Source of the DNA: Lineolata rhizophorae
Lineage: Eukaryota > Ascomycota > Dothideomycetes > Lineolatales > Lineolataceae
Assembly: GCA_010093515.1 (NCBI GenBank)
Contig: MU001672.1
Location: forward strand, 796,092 to 825,115
Direction of reading: 5' to 3'
DNA length: 29,024 bases
Part shown: in pieces, positions 1 through 8,356 of the stretch
Layout of the letters: each line of letters opens with the position of its first letter
Numbering within the stretch: the first letter of the stretch is position 1
The notes under the pieces: generated by a model
What the model saw: only the letters and a program-made list of their open reading frames with translations
Database searches by the model: none
Told to the model about the DNA's origin: nothing
Position numbers and translations under genes: made by a program

Positions 1-260
1 TCGGCGATGCTGTATCCAAAACCACGCGCGTCCATATCGAGGATACGCTTGATAAGAACCTCTCTTTCCACTTGGCTGAGCTTCTGGAGGCTCATGTCGC
101 ATTCTTCTACCGATTTGGTCTTGCCGTCGCGTCGACGCGCCAGAGTCCGATGGTTGACGCCGAAGGCTTTTGCAGCGGCCCTGACACTGTCAAAATGGCC
201 TTTTTTGAGAGAATCGATAGCAAGGAGAATATCTGCTTCATTTGGAAGGTGTCGAGGCAT
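1..260 (-). CDS. pogo/Fot1-like DDE transposase, N-terminal part (runs off the left edge)
   Basis: An open frame starts at the ATG complementary to 258-260 and continues to the window edge without a stop, about 86 codons. It begins MPRHLPNEADILLAIDSL and continues with a helix-turn-helix-like stretch (SVRAAAKAFGVNHRTLARR, about residues 26-44), typical of the psq-type DNA-binding domain at the N-terminus of Tc1/mariner-superfamily pogo and Fot1 transposases of fungi. A second helical part (LSQVEREVLIKRILDMDARG) fits the start of the following CENP-B-type HTH. The catalytic DDE domain lies outside the window, so I cannot tell whether the copy is intact. No stop or frameshift is seen in the visible part. 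A repeat resembling a transposon terminus lies just upstream at 315-346. Family assignment is from motif memory; the element subfamily is unknown. Confidence 0.72.
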   Translation of the reverse strand, partial: MPRHLPNEADILLAIDSLKKGHFDSVRAAAKAFGVNHRTLARRRDGKTKSVEECDMSLQKLSQVEREVLIKRILDMDARGFGYSIA

Positions 261-314
261 CGTGGGTGGAAAAATTGAGGTTTGAAGTTGGGGGACGCGT
301 CAGGACGCGGGTGT

Positions 315-346
315 GGGTCATACCCTGAGGGCGGGTCATACCCTGA
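315..346. repeat. Probable transposon terminus with two direct copies of a 14-bp motif
   Basis: The motif gggtcataccctga occurs exactly at 315-328 and again at 333-346, an 18-bp period. It is followed by TA at 347-348. Read from the outside inward, the sequence is TA then TCAGGGTATGACCC. This suits a pogo/Tc1-type terminal inverted repeat inserted at a TA dinucleotide, with a tandem subterminal copy as a possible transposase binding site. It sits 55 bp upstream of the transposase start at 260. The opposite end is outside the window, so the inverted partner and the TA duplication cannot be verified here. Confidence 0.55.
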
Positions 347-348
347 TA

Positions 349-1387
349 GGAACGGTTAGATAAGTTGTGAAGTTTTCTTTTGATATCCTAGAGTCCCACT
401 TAAGTAGTCTCTTGCGGACTACCATACTCTCGAGTACAGCCATATTCTCGTACCTAACGTCTCCGCGACTTTGTCCTCTACCTTGCAACCTTGCGTTACT
501 TTATCAAAAGAGAGAATTAAATGAAGAAGAATTAGATAAATATGGGGGCAAATTTTGCAAAATGAATCCTACCGCCAACCAGCAAAGGGACGGGGTGAAG
601 ATGGTAAGAAAACCCAGTTATTACTAGAAGGAATAGCGCTCTGATACTTGGGGTTTTACTCTCACATATAGGAAGTTGTTCGGAGTGTGTCTCTGACTAT
701 GTGATGGAAATATGTTTGCACTAAACCGAACATATAGCCCAAAAAACCGTTGCGGGTGCAAAAAGTGAGGTGCGGCTCCCCACTCCTTCCCCAGAAGCTT
801 GCACAGCCGATGCGAAAGCTCTGCGCCTAAGCAAAAGGAATTTGTGAGGCAATTTAGAGCTGCTGAACATCAACATGTCTCTCTCGCAGGAGCTGTGTGC
901 GTGATATGCCTCCTTTAAGCTGATGCTCGTGATTTTTTCTTAGGCTCGAAACTGCGACCAAGGAACATTGTACGCGCAATTAGATCACGAAAGTAAAATC
1001 ATAAATTTCTGAGAAGCTCTACTAGCTTGAGTTAAACATGAAGCATCTGAATGAATTGGACATGACGCACTCTGCAGGGGATAAAATATCCCTATCACAG
1101 ATCGGTGGCAGGCGGACGTGAAAGCCGGGGTCTGACCTTCCGCGGCGCCGCTGCACGTGATCACGCGGTTATCGATACGCGACATAGCTCGACGTCGCTT
1201 TGACTATGGCCCGTCGCCATCTAATCGTGATATTTCGTCCACGCTCTGCATTTCAGTGCCTTGGTCATTTCCAGCTAGGCGCTCAGGCGTCGCACTCACG
1301 CTATGCTTGGTTTTGTGCCAATCGATAGCAATTTTGGCTACAATTTTCCAGTTTTGTTCTAGTTGACAGGTTGGAAGTGGCGTAATC
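349..1387. other. Intergenic region between transposon end and tfb4
   Basis: About 1 kb without a convincing gene. The first part (to about 1080) is AT-richer than the genes, with short unrelated ORFs and no recognisable protein. A CACGTG core lies at 1154-1159 within GCACGTGATC, about 230 bp upstream of the tfb4 start, and is a candidate E-box-type promoter element. I see no tRNA or other RNA gene. Confidence 0.5.
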
Positions 1388-2796
1388 ATGAACGCCATTG
1401 ACGGCTCCGAGCACGTCGCGACAGAAGCCCAAGGCAAGCCCGCCTTGATCCATGCCCCAAGCATTATCACGGCCGTGGATATCTTTCAAGGCTAATTACA
1501 AGTTTACTTTATCCGTCACATAGCTCCTCCGCCCGCCCTGCTCACGATCATATTGGACACCAATCCCTATGCCTGGTCGCTGCTCAGCTCCACGATCCCG
1601 CTTTCGCGCGCGGTCGCCGCTCTCCAGGTCTTCATCAATGCCCACCTAGCCATCAACTCGACGAACCGCGTCGCCGTCCTTGCCAGCCACACCCAGCAGG
1701 TCAACTGGCTGTACCCCACCGCGGCCCGATCGTCCAGAGATGACAAGAAATCTGCTTCCGACGGCGACGTCGACATGGCCAACGGCTCAAGCGAGCAGCA
1801 ACTGCACAACGGATCGCCCGCGGCCAACTCGGCCGACAAGTACGGACCCTTCCAGAAGGTCGAGCACGAGCTCATGGCGAACCTACGGCAGCTCATGGCG
1901 GACACGACGGCGGCAGAGCTGAGCGCGTCGACGACGACGCAGATGGCCGGCGCGCTGACCACGGCGCTGACCTACATTGCCAAGGCGACGATACAAGCCG
2001 GTAGCGCGCTGACCGGGGATGTCGGAGGCAGCCTCGACGACGCGATCCAGGGCAACATCGTGACCGCCGGTGGCGGCGGCGGCGGCAGCGGCGGTGCCGG
2101 AGGCGCTGGGAAGGATGGGCCCTTGTCCAGCACCGCTGATTCCTCGGCCGCCCGCCGCATCCCCCTCACGTCGCGTGTGCTGATCCTCTCGGTCAGCGGC
2201 GACCTGGCCGCCCAGTACATCCCCGTCATGAACGCCATCTTCGCCGCGCAGCGCCAGCACGTCCCCATTGATATTCTCAAGCTGGCCGGCGACACCGTGT
2301 TTCTCCAACAGGCGTCGGACGCCACGGGTGGCGTGTACGTGGCGCCGTCGGCGCCGCAGGGTCTACTACAGTACCTCATGTTTGGCTTCTTAGCCGACGA
2401 ACGCGCGAGGCACGTGCTCGTGCTGCCAAGTGTGGGGGAGGTGGACTTTCGCGCCGCGTGCTTTTGCCATAGGAAGGTGGTGGACGTAGGCTATGTGTGC
2501 TCGGTGTGTCTGAGCAGTAAGTAACGGGCGACCCCTTTTCTAAACTCGTGTACCGGGCGAAACGTCCCTCCTGAGCTTCGCGACTGAGGCCTAGCTTACT
2601 AGTATTCTGCGAGCCGCTCCTCGACGGCGCCTGCCTCACCTGCGGCACCCGACTAGCACTCTCGCGAACTATCACGGCCATCCCGGCCCTGATCCCGCGC
2701 AAGAAGAAGAAAAAGAAGAAAACGGGCGGCGTCAGTACGCCGGGTACTACTGGAGCGGGGACGCCGATTCCTGCAGGCACGCCCGGCCCTTCTTAA
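1388..2796 (+). CDS. tfb4: TFIIH core subunit Tfb4/p34 (GTF2H3 family)
   Basis: Subunit of the TFIIH core, acting in the nucleus in RNA polymerase II initiation and nucleotide excision repair, where it partners Ssl1/p44. Inferred exons are 1388-1433, 1524-2516 and 2603-2796, giving 410 residues. The protein starts MNAIDGSEHVATEAQAPPP and enters the vWA-like domain at about residue 21 (LLTIILDTNPYAW). An inserted acidic and Gly-rich linker lies near residues 80-190. The vWA-like fold resumes (RVLILSVSGDLAAQYIPVMNAIF) and a C-terminal zinc finger follows with Cys at about 328, 330, 341, 344, 349, 357 and 360. A Lys tract follows at about 380-386. Intron 2 has a GTAAGT donor and TAG acceptor and interrupts the zinc finger after CSVCLS. 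Intron 1 only keeps the frame if a GC donor is used. Length is near the usual 300-400. The family is secure; the first exon less so. Confidence 0.9.
1434..1523 (+). other. Inferred GC-AG intron in tfb4
   Basis: The exon sequence CAAG is followed by GCAAGC, the usual form of a GC donor. The intron ends CACATAG at 1523 and carries a CTAAT branch-like site at 1492-1496. It is 90 nt, and retention would meet an in-frame TAA at 1493-1495. The only two GT dinucleotides in the first exon (1415 and 1475) are both in the wrong phase for this acceptor. The GC donor gives a continuous protein that joins a Tfb4-like N-terminus to the PALLTIILDTNP strand. Confidence 0.72.
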
Positions 2797-3249
2797 GCTC
2801 GGCTCAGTCGAAGTTACTACCTTAGATTCCTGATATTAGAATTGGCTATAGCGAGGAGTTTCGGCGCATGATTGAGGTTCCTGCACTGAGTCTCGTTTCT
2901 CGTGGCTAAAATCATGTACTGTAGACCGCGGTGCAAAATTCAGTCAAAGATATGATGCCGTTGTCGATTACCTCGGCCTTTTGCAAGGCACTTTGCTGTT
3001 TAATCATACTACGTCCATTTGACATGCCTAAGGGAATACGTGACGGACATCATGGCTATAATCTAGAACCTACAAATGGTATTCCAGGTCTAGTAATGAC
3101 AGGTAAGGAACACTAGAGACAACGTGCAACCTAGGTGGTTTATTAGAATCTTTAGGGCTCGGAGCACGTTTCTAATAACAAATATTATTGCTATTAACTC
3201 TTACACCCTTTGAAACGAATGCTTATGGAAAACTTCTATTAGTGTCTAT

Positions 3250-3837
3250 TTACAGGCGAAACCCTCCGGGGAAGAAAACCTGTTGCACTTTGCCATCCTT
3301 GTCTTCTTTGAGCACTCGCAGCCTATTTGTACCCGTAAAGTAGCTAACTGAGGCCGTACATAGGGCTCGTTAGCCCTAGCTTGTTCCATGCTCACTCTCT
3401 CCTATAAAGTAGGTGTCCTGCCAGCCTAAACTGCTGAATCCAAAGGTGTTGTATCGGCCATCTAGTGGTTTTAGCTGTTCAATTTGGGTCTCTAAGTTGT
3501 GCCCTATGGCCTAAAGAGCCAAGCCCGTCCTTGATCTGTTCCCTGGCCTCCTACAAGTCCGGGATCTGATCTCTTTATTGAGGCCTGGGAGAGAGGGAGC
3601 TTGGGTCTTTCGGGTTTGGTTTGTCGTTGGGCGTTGCTGGGCGTCGGTCCGTTGTGGTGTTGGTGGGGGGAGTCTGCTGCTGCTAGCGTCCTCCATTGGC
3701 ATATCCGGCACGTCTGCCTGCGATGGCATCACGTTGTCGGCGTTAGGCTGTCCGCCCTGTTAGCGCGCAGGGTAACGTTCTCGTCGGAAAGAGTTAGTAA
3801 ATGTTGCAGATCCTCGGATTTTGATATTTTGTCGCAT
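3250..3837 (-). pseudogene. Possible degenerate ORF, 196 codons with four in-frame stops
   Basis: One minus-strand frame reads from an ATG at 3837 to a stop at 3250-3252. It is interrupted by TAA or TAG at 3760-3762, 3511-3513, 3376-3378 and 3370-3372. Between the stops it reads like protein: a Pro/Gln/Thr-rich part (RLPPPTPQRTDAQQRPTTNQ), a middle part (DGRYNTFGFSSLGWQDTYF) and a basic-acidic end (RLRVLKEDKDGKVQQVFF). All four stops are one C-to-T step from a Gln codon, as repeat-induced point mutation would produce. A neighbouring frame near the start also looks coding-like, so a frameshift is possible. I do not recognise the protein; a retroelement gag-like origin is only a guess. Four stops in 196 codons is not far below chance expectation, so the call is weak. 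Confidence 0.28.
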
Positions 3838-4231
3838 GAGGAGTGATTGTATTAATCAATAGTGTGTTGTTAGTAGAGAGTAGTACATCTATAGTATACG
3901 AGTATTACTACATATCTACGATAGTAAGCAAACTAACTTCGATACTACGAATTACTCTAAAGGCATTTCAAGAAGGTAAAGCTCTTGTTCGTAATTTCTA
4001 CGCCTGTGGTCCACATCTATTGTGCGTCATGCTAGATGCTCGTAAATACGCCAAGAGAGGCTTTTGCAAATTTCGAGTCGAATCGTATTTACGACTATCC
4101 AGAGCACTAGAATAAAGATCATGTATTCGTCATCAGACCAATTCGATTCGTCAGTATAACGCAGCGACCTCACATGGTTCAATACTTGTGATTATGAGTG
4201 CCTCGCGGCCGATCTTGATTCTCTAATAAAC

Positions 4232-4327
4232 TCCATACTCCGCACTGACCTCCCCGGCCCATAAACGCTCGATGGTTTGATCATGCTTCCGAACCGAGGT
4301 TGGCTACTTAATCCATACTCCGCGCTG
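4232..4327. repeat. Short direct repeat pair, 16 bp, 80 bp apart
   Basis: tccatactccgcactg at 4232-4247 and tccatactccgcgctg at 4312-4327 differ at one base. They lie in the gene-poor gap. They could be remnants of a repeat element or protein-binding sites; nothing further can be said from the sequence. Confidence 0.5.
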
Positions 4328-4653
4328 TGTTATGTTTTACCGAATGCATACGCCAGAGGAAGGTTCAAGTCTCGCCCCACCATATGAAAAAGGAAAAGAT
4401 TCCGCACGCTTATCTCCAGGTAAAGACCGACTTCTGTTTCCAACTCTGGCATCAAAGCTGTTAGTTGGTAGTTCTCAGGATCGTGGGCGCAAGTGTAGCA
4501 CTAGCTCCACTTACCATTCATTAAAAAGCCAAGTATCCTTGACCATTAAGAAAAGTGGCCGCCCCTCCCTTTAATGGGAGAAGGGAAGAGCAACACAGCC
4601 TCCCGTTTCACCTCCAGTCCGCAAGCGTCCACCCCATAGTCACTTCTGGTATC

Positions 4654-5823
4654 CTATTCCATCACTTCCGGGGCGTTGCACGCGCGACGGTTCAGATTGA
4701 TGCGTGCCAAAATGGTCTCCGCATCCTCGTCGAGCTCGTCGTCCGAGCAGACGGCCTCATCCCCGTCCTCGTCCTCGCCCTTATCCGCAAACTCGATGCG
4801 CCCCTCGACGTCCACCTTCTTCTTCAGGCCCGTCTCGCCTACCTTGGGTGGGGAGACGGGGATGCGGACGTCCTCGGAGCTGCTGCTGCTGCGGTACGCA
4901 GGCACGACCGAGTCCGGGCCGTCGCCGTCGCCGTCGCCATCGCCGGCCGCCAGCAGCGCGCCGTACTGCGGCGCCGCGAGGACGCCGAGCGGGGCCGCGG
5001 CCTCGGGCTTCCAGTCGGCTGCGGCGCCCGCCATGAGGGCGCGCAGGTCGGCGGCGCGGGCGCGCATCGCGGCCTCGCGCAGCAGGCGGGCGGCCTCGCA
5101 GTCGGCGCGGAAGCCGGCCGTGACGGCGCGCGTCTCGGGTGCGACGGCGAAGCCCCGCTGCATGATGGTGCCCTGGGTCTTGTGGACGAACGTCTTCATC
5201 TCGGCGGGCTCGTCCATGGCGGGCGCGTAGCCGGCCGTGTGGTGCCGGTTGGCGTGGCCCAAGGGGTGGCCGCCGACGAATTCGAAGCCGGGCGTGCTGA
5301 AGAAGCGCTCCGGCGAGGAGAGGTTCGCCTCCTCGGCCGCGATCCACTCGTCGAGGACGTCCTGCGACAGGTTGCGCGGGCGAAGGTAGCGCCCGTGGCC
5401 GACGATGTCGGAGCAGCACGAGCAGGTGGGGATGGCGTCGAACTGGGAGGGCTGCTCGAGCTTCGGCTGCCAGGACTTGCCGCTGGGCGTCATGGAGAAG
5501 AAGCCGCTGTCATACGCGGGCTTGGGCTCTTTGGGCGCCGATTTGGGCTCGACAATATTCATGGGCCATGAGTGCTCCGTCCAGGTCGAGGCGAAGTCGG
5601 GACTCGGCTGCGACACTGTCTCGACCTGTAGCTTGTCGTCTGGATGGCCGACTTGGAAGGTCCTCGAGACTGCTTCGATTTCCGGCTCCTTCTCTTCCTC
5701 GGCGGCCTTCTTGCCTCCGCCGAAGAAGTTGAAGGGATCTTTTGGGGAGTCAGCAGAGAGCGCATTTGATGGAGGCGAGGAAGGCGATTGCAACGTACTG
5801 ATGATCTTGCTGATGACCGCCAT
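4654..5823 (-). CDS. Uncharacterised 389-residue acidic-tailed protein
   Basis: Single open frame from ATG at 5823 (context CAAGATGGCG) to the stop at 4654-4656. I do not recognise the family. Visible features: a Ser/Pro-rich N-terminus, a short Phe/Gly/Lys patch (FNFFGGGKK, about residues 32-40), a Cys cluster in a hydrophobic setting (IPTCSCCSDIVGHGRY, about 131-146), an Ala/Arg-rich amphipathic middle that may form helices (about 230-270), an imperfect (GD) repeat near 290-300 encoded by gcc-gtc repeats, and a strongly acidic stretch near the end (DEDGDEAVCSDDELDED). No signal peptide or membrane segment is apparent. Strong third-position GC bias and the long open frame support coding. The antisense frame is also long, but it is a composition artefact and has no recognisable protein. 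It is divergent from the APS kinase gene across a 1.4-kb gap. Confidence 0.65.
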   Translation of the reverse strand: MAVISKIISTLQSPSSPPSNALSADSPKDPFNFFGGGKKAAEEEKEPEIEAVSRTFQVGHPDDKLQVETVSQPSPDFASTWTEHSWPMNIVEPKSAPKEPKPAYDSGFFSMTPSGKSWQPKLEQPSQFDAIPTCSCCSDIVGHGRYLRPRNLSQDVLDEWIAAEEANLSSPERFFSTPGFEFVGGHPLGHANRHHTAGYAPAMDEPAEMKTFVHKTQGTIMQRGFAVAPETRAVTAGFRADCEAARLLREAAMRARAADLRALMAGAAADWKPEAAAPLGVLAAPQYGALLAAGDGDGDGDGPDSVVPAYRSSSSSEDVRIPVSPPKVGETGLKKKVDVEGRIEFADKGEDEDGDEAVCSDDELDEDAETILARINLNRRACNAPEVME

Positions 5824-7241
5824 CTTGATTGGTGAGGTATAGCTCAGCAGATGATGAGGTAGGAAGGTGGGTCTTTCGGCGCTGCAAAAGTGCAGCAGGC
5901 GTAAGTGTGAGAAGAAGTTAGAGGGACGCTAAGGAAGATTGGAAGATGTTGTAAAGGATGAAGCAGCTCCAGTTGTGCGGATTTTGCAAGGTCAGAGAGT
6001 TCTGCTGTGCGCGGAAGGTGCGTGTGTAGGTTGTTGAAATGGAGCGTGGAAACGAAAAGAAAGCTTTAGCCCAAGACCCGTAGGCGCGCAAGTACGCCAA
6101 TGTGCCGTTGTCAGAGCAGAGTACGCTACCAGAAGAGGTGCGCGCACATGTCCGCCATATAGCTATCTAGCCGAGCTAGTTGGTTAAAAGGGCAAATGGG
6201 TAACCGATGCCTACGAAGTAACAATACGTTTGTTAAATGGAACTGTGATAAGACAAAGTGGTCACAAACTTAAACTATTCATCAATTAGAAGAGTTACCT
6301 ATATACCACAAGCAAGCTTGATAGTGTGAATAGTGGCCTGGCGCTTGTGGACATGAAGTAGGAGGCACTTGGTACGCTTATAGCACCTGAGCGCTTTTCT
6401 AGTGCCACCAATGGGGACCGCAGAAATTGTGGAAGCAATTGATAGGCAGAAGCAAATCCAAGGCAGTAAAGCCACGGTCTCTTTGGCTGTACGATAAAAA
6501 TAGATGGTAATTGCACCCTATGCAACAACACCGCTTTTTGGTAGCTAGAAGAGCATTCTGCTGGCCCGCAGATATGAGTGCCGGGAAGAAAAGGTTCCGA
6601 AGAGCAACTAGATGGTTGAGTTTCTGAGGCTGGACCTGGCAGAGAAACGCAACCAAAGACAAACAGAAAACCTTGAGTAAGGAAATAATGACAGAATGAC
6701 AAGACAAGTGAACATGCCATGATTCAACTATCCGTGGGAGGCGGATCTTGCTGTCTAGGCCACTGCATATCGCTGTGTCTTTGGAGTTGATACCCCAAAT
6801 AACTAGACGAAGCACGATAACAAGACGTTTAGATGGTGTTAAGGCCGTCATACTAGTAGACAAAGGCCCGCCAAGCGAGATATGTTCACAAAAAAGTCTT
6901 TGAAGCTGCCACGGGAGGCTCGTTGCAAACCTCAGACACGCCTGGGAGAACCTGGTCGTCGACTAGTCGTTCCCCTGGAGCGCTTAGATAACAGTCTCAG
7001 CCCTACCCGTTCGGTGGCGCAACCCCGATTGGCCAGCCAACCCTGCACATCTGCCCTTGCCCGAAAGCACGTCATGCACTAGGGAAGACGGATCTTGGGA
7101 AATAAAAACACTTCTGAGCGAGTCCTGAGGCCGGCCGGGTTCGACGTTGATACTTCTCTTAAAGCCCTCCTCAATTTTCTTTACCCAAAACCCAGGCAAA
7201 CCGGCATAGTTGGGTATAGACTCTAGGTAAAGAAAACAACC
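5824..7241. other. Divergent intergenic region between the unknown protein gene and the APS kinase gene
   Basis: About 1.4 kb shared by two divergent promoters. The stretch 6100-6860 is AT-richer and has minus-strand ORFs of 141 and 154 codons plus a plus-strand fragment starting MGTAEIVEAIDRQ that soon meets stops. None resembles a known protein. The part next to the APS kinase gene (about 7090-7240) is the likely leader. No RNA gene was recognised. Confidence 0.4.
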
Positions 7242-8062
7242 ATGGCAACGTATGCTTTACCCCGCGTGCCCCTCCTCCAACCGTCAATCTCGCCTGCTGA
7301 AAAACAAACACCGCGGGCTGCCGCCCCCCCAAACAGAAACATCACCTGGCACCCGTCGCTGTCGCGGCACGAGCGCAACTCGTACCGAAAGCAGCGCGGC
7401 TTCACGATCTGGTTCACAGGCCTGTCGGCCTCGGGCAAGTCAACCATCGCGACGGCGCTCGAGCAGCACCTGCTGCACCTCGGCTACGCCGCTTACCGGC
7501 TCGACGGCGACAACGTCCGCTTCGGGCTCAACAAGGACCTGGGCTTCTCAGAGCGCGACCGCAACGAGAACATCAGGCGCATAGCCGAGGTACGTGCATG
7601 AGGTGCAGGGAGCGCGCAAAATGTAGAAAGCCAACCGGTGCCCCGGACGCCTAGCTTAACTGTTCTTCTTTTTTTGTATCGCGGTTTTTATAGGTCGCAA
7701 AGCTCTTCGCCGACTCGTCCACCATCGCAATCACCTCCTTCATCTCGCCCTACCGCGCCGACCGCAACACGGCGCGCGAGCTGCACGCCGCGGCGACGCC
7801 GCACGGCGACGACCCGCTCGCCTTCGTCGAGGTCTTCGTCGACATTCCCGTCAAGGAGGCCGAGAAACGCGATCCCAAGGGCCTGTACAAGAAGGCCCGC
7901 GCCGGCGAGATCAAGGAGTTTACGGGCATATCGGCGCCCTACGAGGCGCCCGAGTCGCCAGAGGTGCACATTCGCTCCGAGAAGACCACCGTCGAGGAGG
8001 GCGTCGGCCAGATCATGAATTACCTCGACAAGCATGGCTTGCTGAAGCTCCCGTCTCCATGA
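7242..8062 (+). CDS. met14: Adenylylsulfate (APS) kinase
   Basis: Phosphorylates adenosine 5'-phosphosulfate with ATP to give PAPS, the second step of sulfate activation, in the cytosol. Inferred exons are 7242-7249, 7337-7589 and 7694-8062, giving 209 residues, the usual fungal length. The protein starts [17 protein letters not shown]. The P-loop GLSASGKST is at 31-39, the substrate-loop motif [10 protein letters not shown] at 59-68, followed by DLGFS and DRNENIRR to residue 84. Further conserved parts are [30 protein letters not shown] and [13 protein letters not shown]. Intron 2 (GTACGT to TAG) follows IAE. Intron 1 is 87 nt and has no stop, so a plain ORF call from the same ATG would give 238 residues with 29 extra Pro/Ala-rich residues after MAT. 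Splicing restores the N-terminus I recall for fungal orthologues. It converges with vma5; the two stops are 295 bp apart. Confidence 0.95.
7250..7336 (+). other. Stop-free 87-nt intron in the APS kinase gene
   Basis: The donor is GTATGC directly after ATGGCAAC, and the acceptor is CAAACAG at 7336 after a C-rich stretch. A CTGAA-type branch candidate lies in the middle. The length is divisible by three and the reading frame through it is open. Retention would insert 29 residues between MAT and NITWHPS. Confidence 0.8.
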
Positions 8063-8143
8063 ACTTTCTGGGGTAGCAAGCAGTCCGCTTAGTAGGGGAG
8101 GATTGCCTTTCCACTTTCTTTTTTTACAGACGGGCTATGATGG

Positions 8144-8149
8144 TTTATT
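8144..8149 (-). terminator. Candidate AATAAA polyadenylation signal for vma5
   Basis: TTTATT on the plus strand is AATAAA on the minus strand, 208 bp past the vma5 stop and only about 80 bp past the APS kinase stop. The 3' untranslated regions of the two convergent genes may therefore overlap. A motif this short is weak evidence alone. Confidence 0.3.
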
Positions 8150-8356
8150 TTCGTGGGAGCCAGACTAGAGGGTATGATGGGTGGTTACAATACAAAAACC
8201 ACGAGTCAGGTCTCTCGAATAAGTACAGATATTCGAATGAACAATACTACAGTGGCGTTAGCCCAGAGAGGGGCGTGCAAAAAGAGGTCAAGTAAGAAGG
8301 AAAGAGAAAAAAAAAGGATGAGGATGATCCAAACGCATAACCCTTCGTCAATGATC

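Larger units (their letters stand above)
2797..4653. other. AT-richer gene-poor gap between tfb4 and the next gene
   Basis: Nearly 1.9 kb with no intact recognisable gene. It contains a possible degenerate reading frame at 3250-3837 (listed separately) and a pair of direct repeats of tccatactccgc(a/g)ctg at 4232-4247 and 4312-4327, 80 bp apart with one mismatch. Short plus-strand ORFs at 2931-3116, 3843-4115 and 4332-4574 resemble no protein I know. The composition and interrupted frame fit decayed repeat DNA, but no intact repeat boundaries were found. Confidence 0.45.

Noticed and set aside
4362-4371. GGTTCAAGTC resembling a Pol III B box or tRNA T-loop
   Set aside because: The flanking five bases on each side do not pair, and no cloverleaf or A box with proper spacing was found.
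4555-5571. Plus-strand ORF of 338 codons, and others of 184 and 110 codons, over the 389-residue gene
   Set aside because: They are antisense frames of a GC-rich single-exon gene. They are Arg/Ala/Gly-rich with no recognisable family, whereas the minus frame has balanced composition and a sensible start context.
6295-6863. Minus-strand ORFs of 141 and 154 codons, one with a hydrophobic N-terminus
   Set aside because: A secreted small protein was considered, but there is no clear cleavage site, no family resemblance, and the two frames overlap in AT-richer intergenic DNA.
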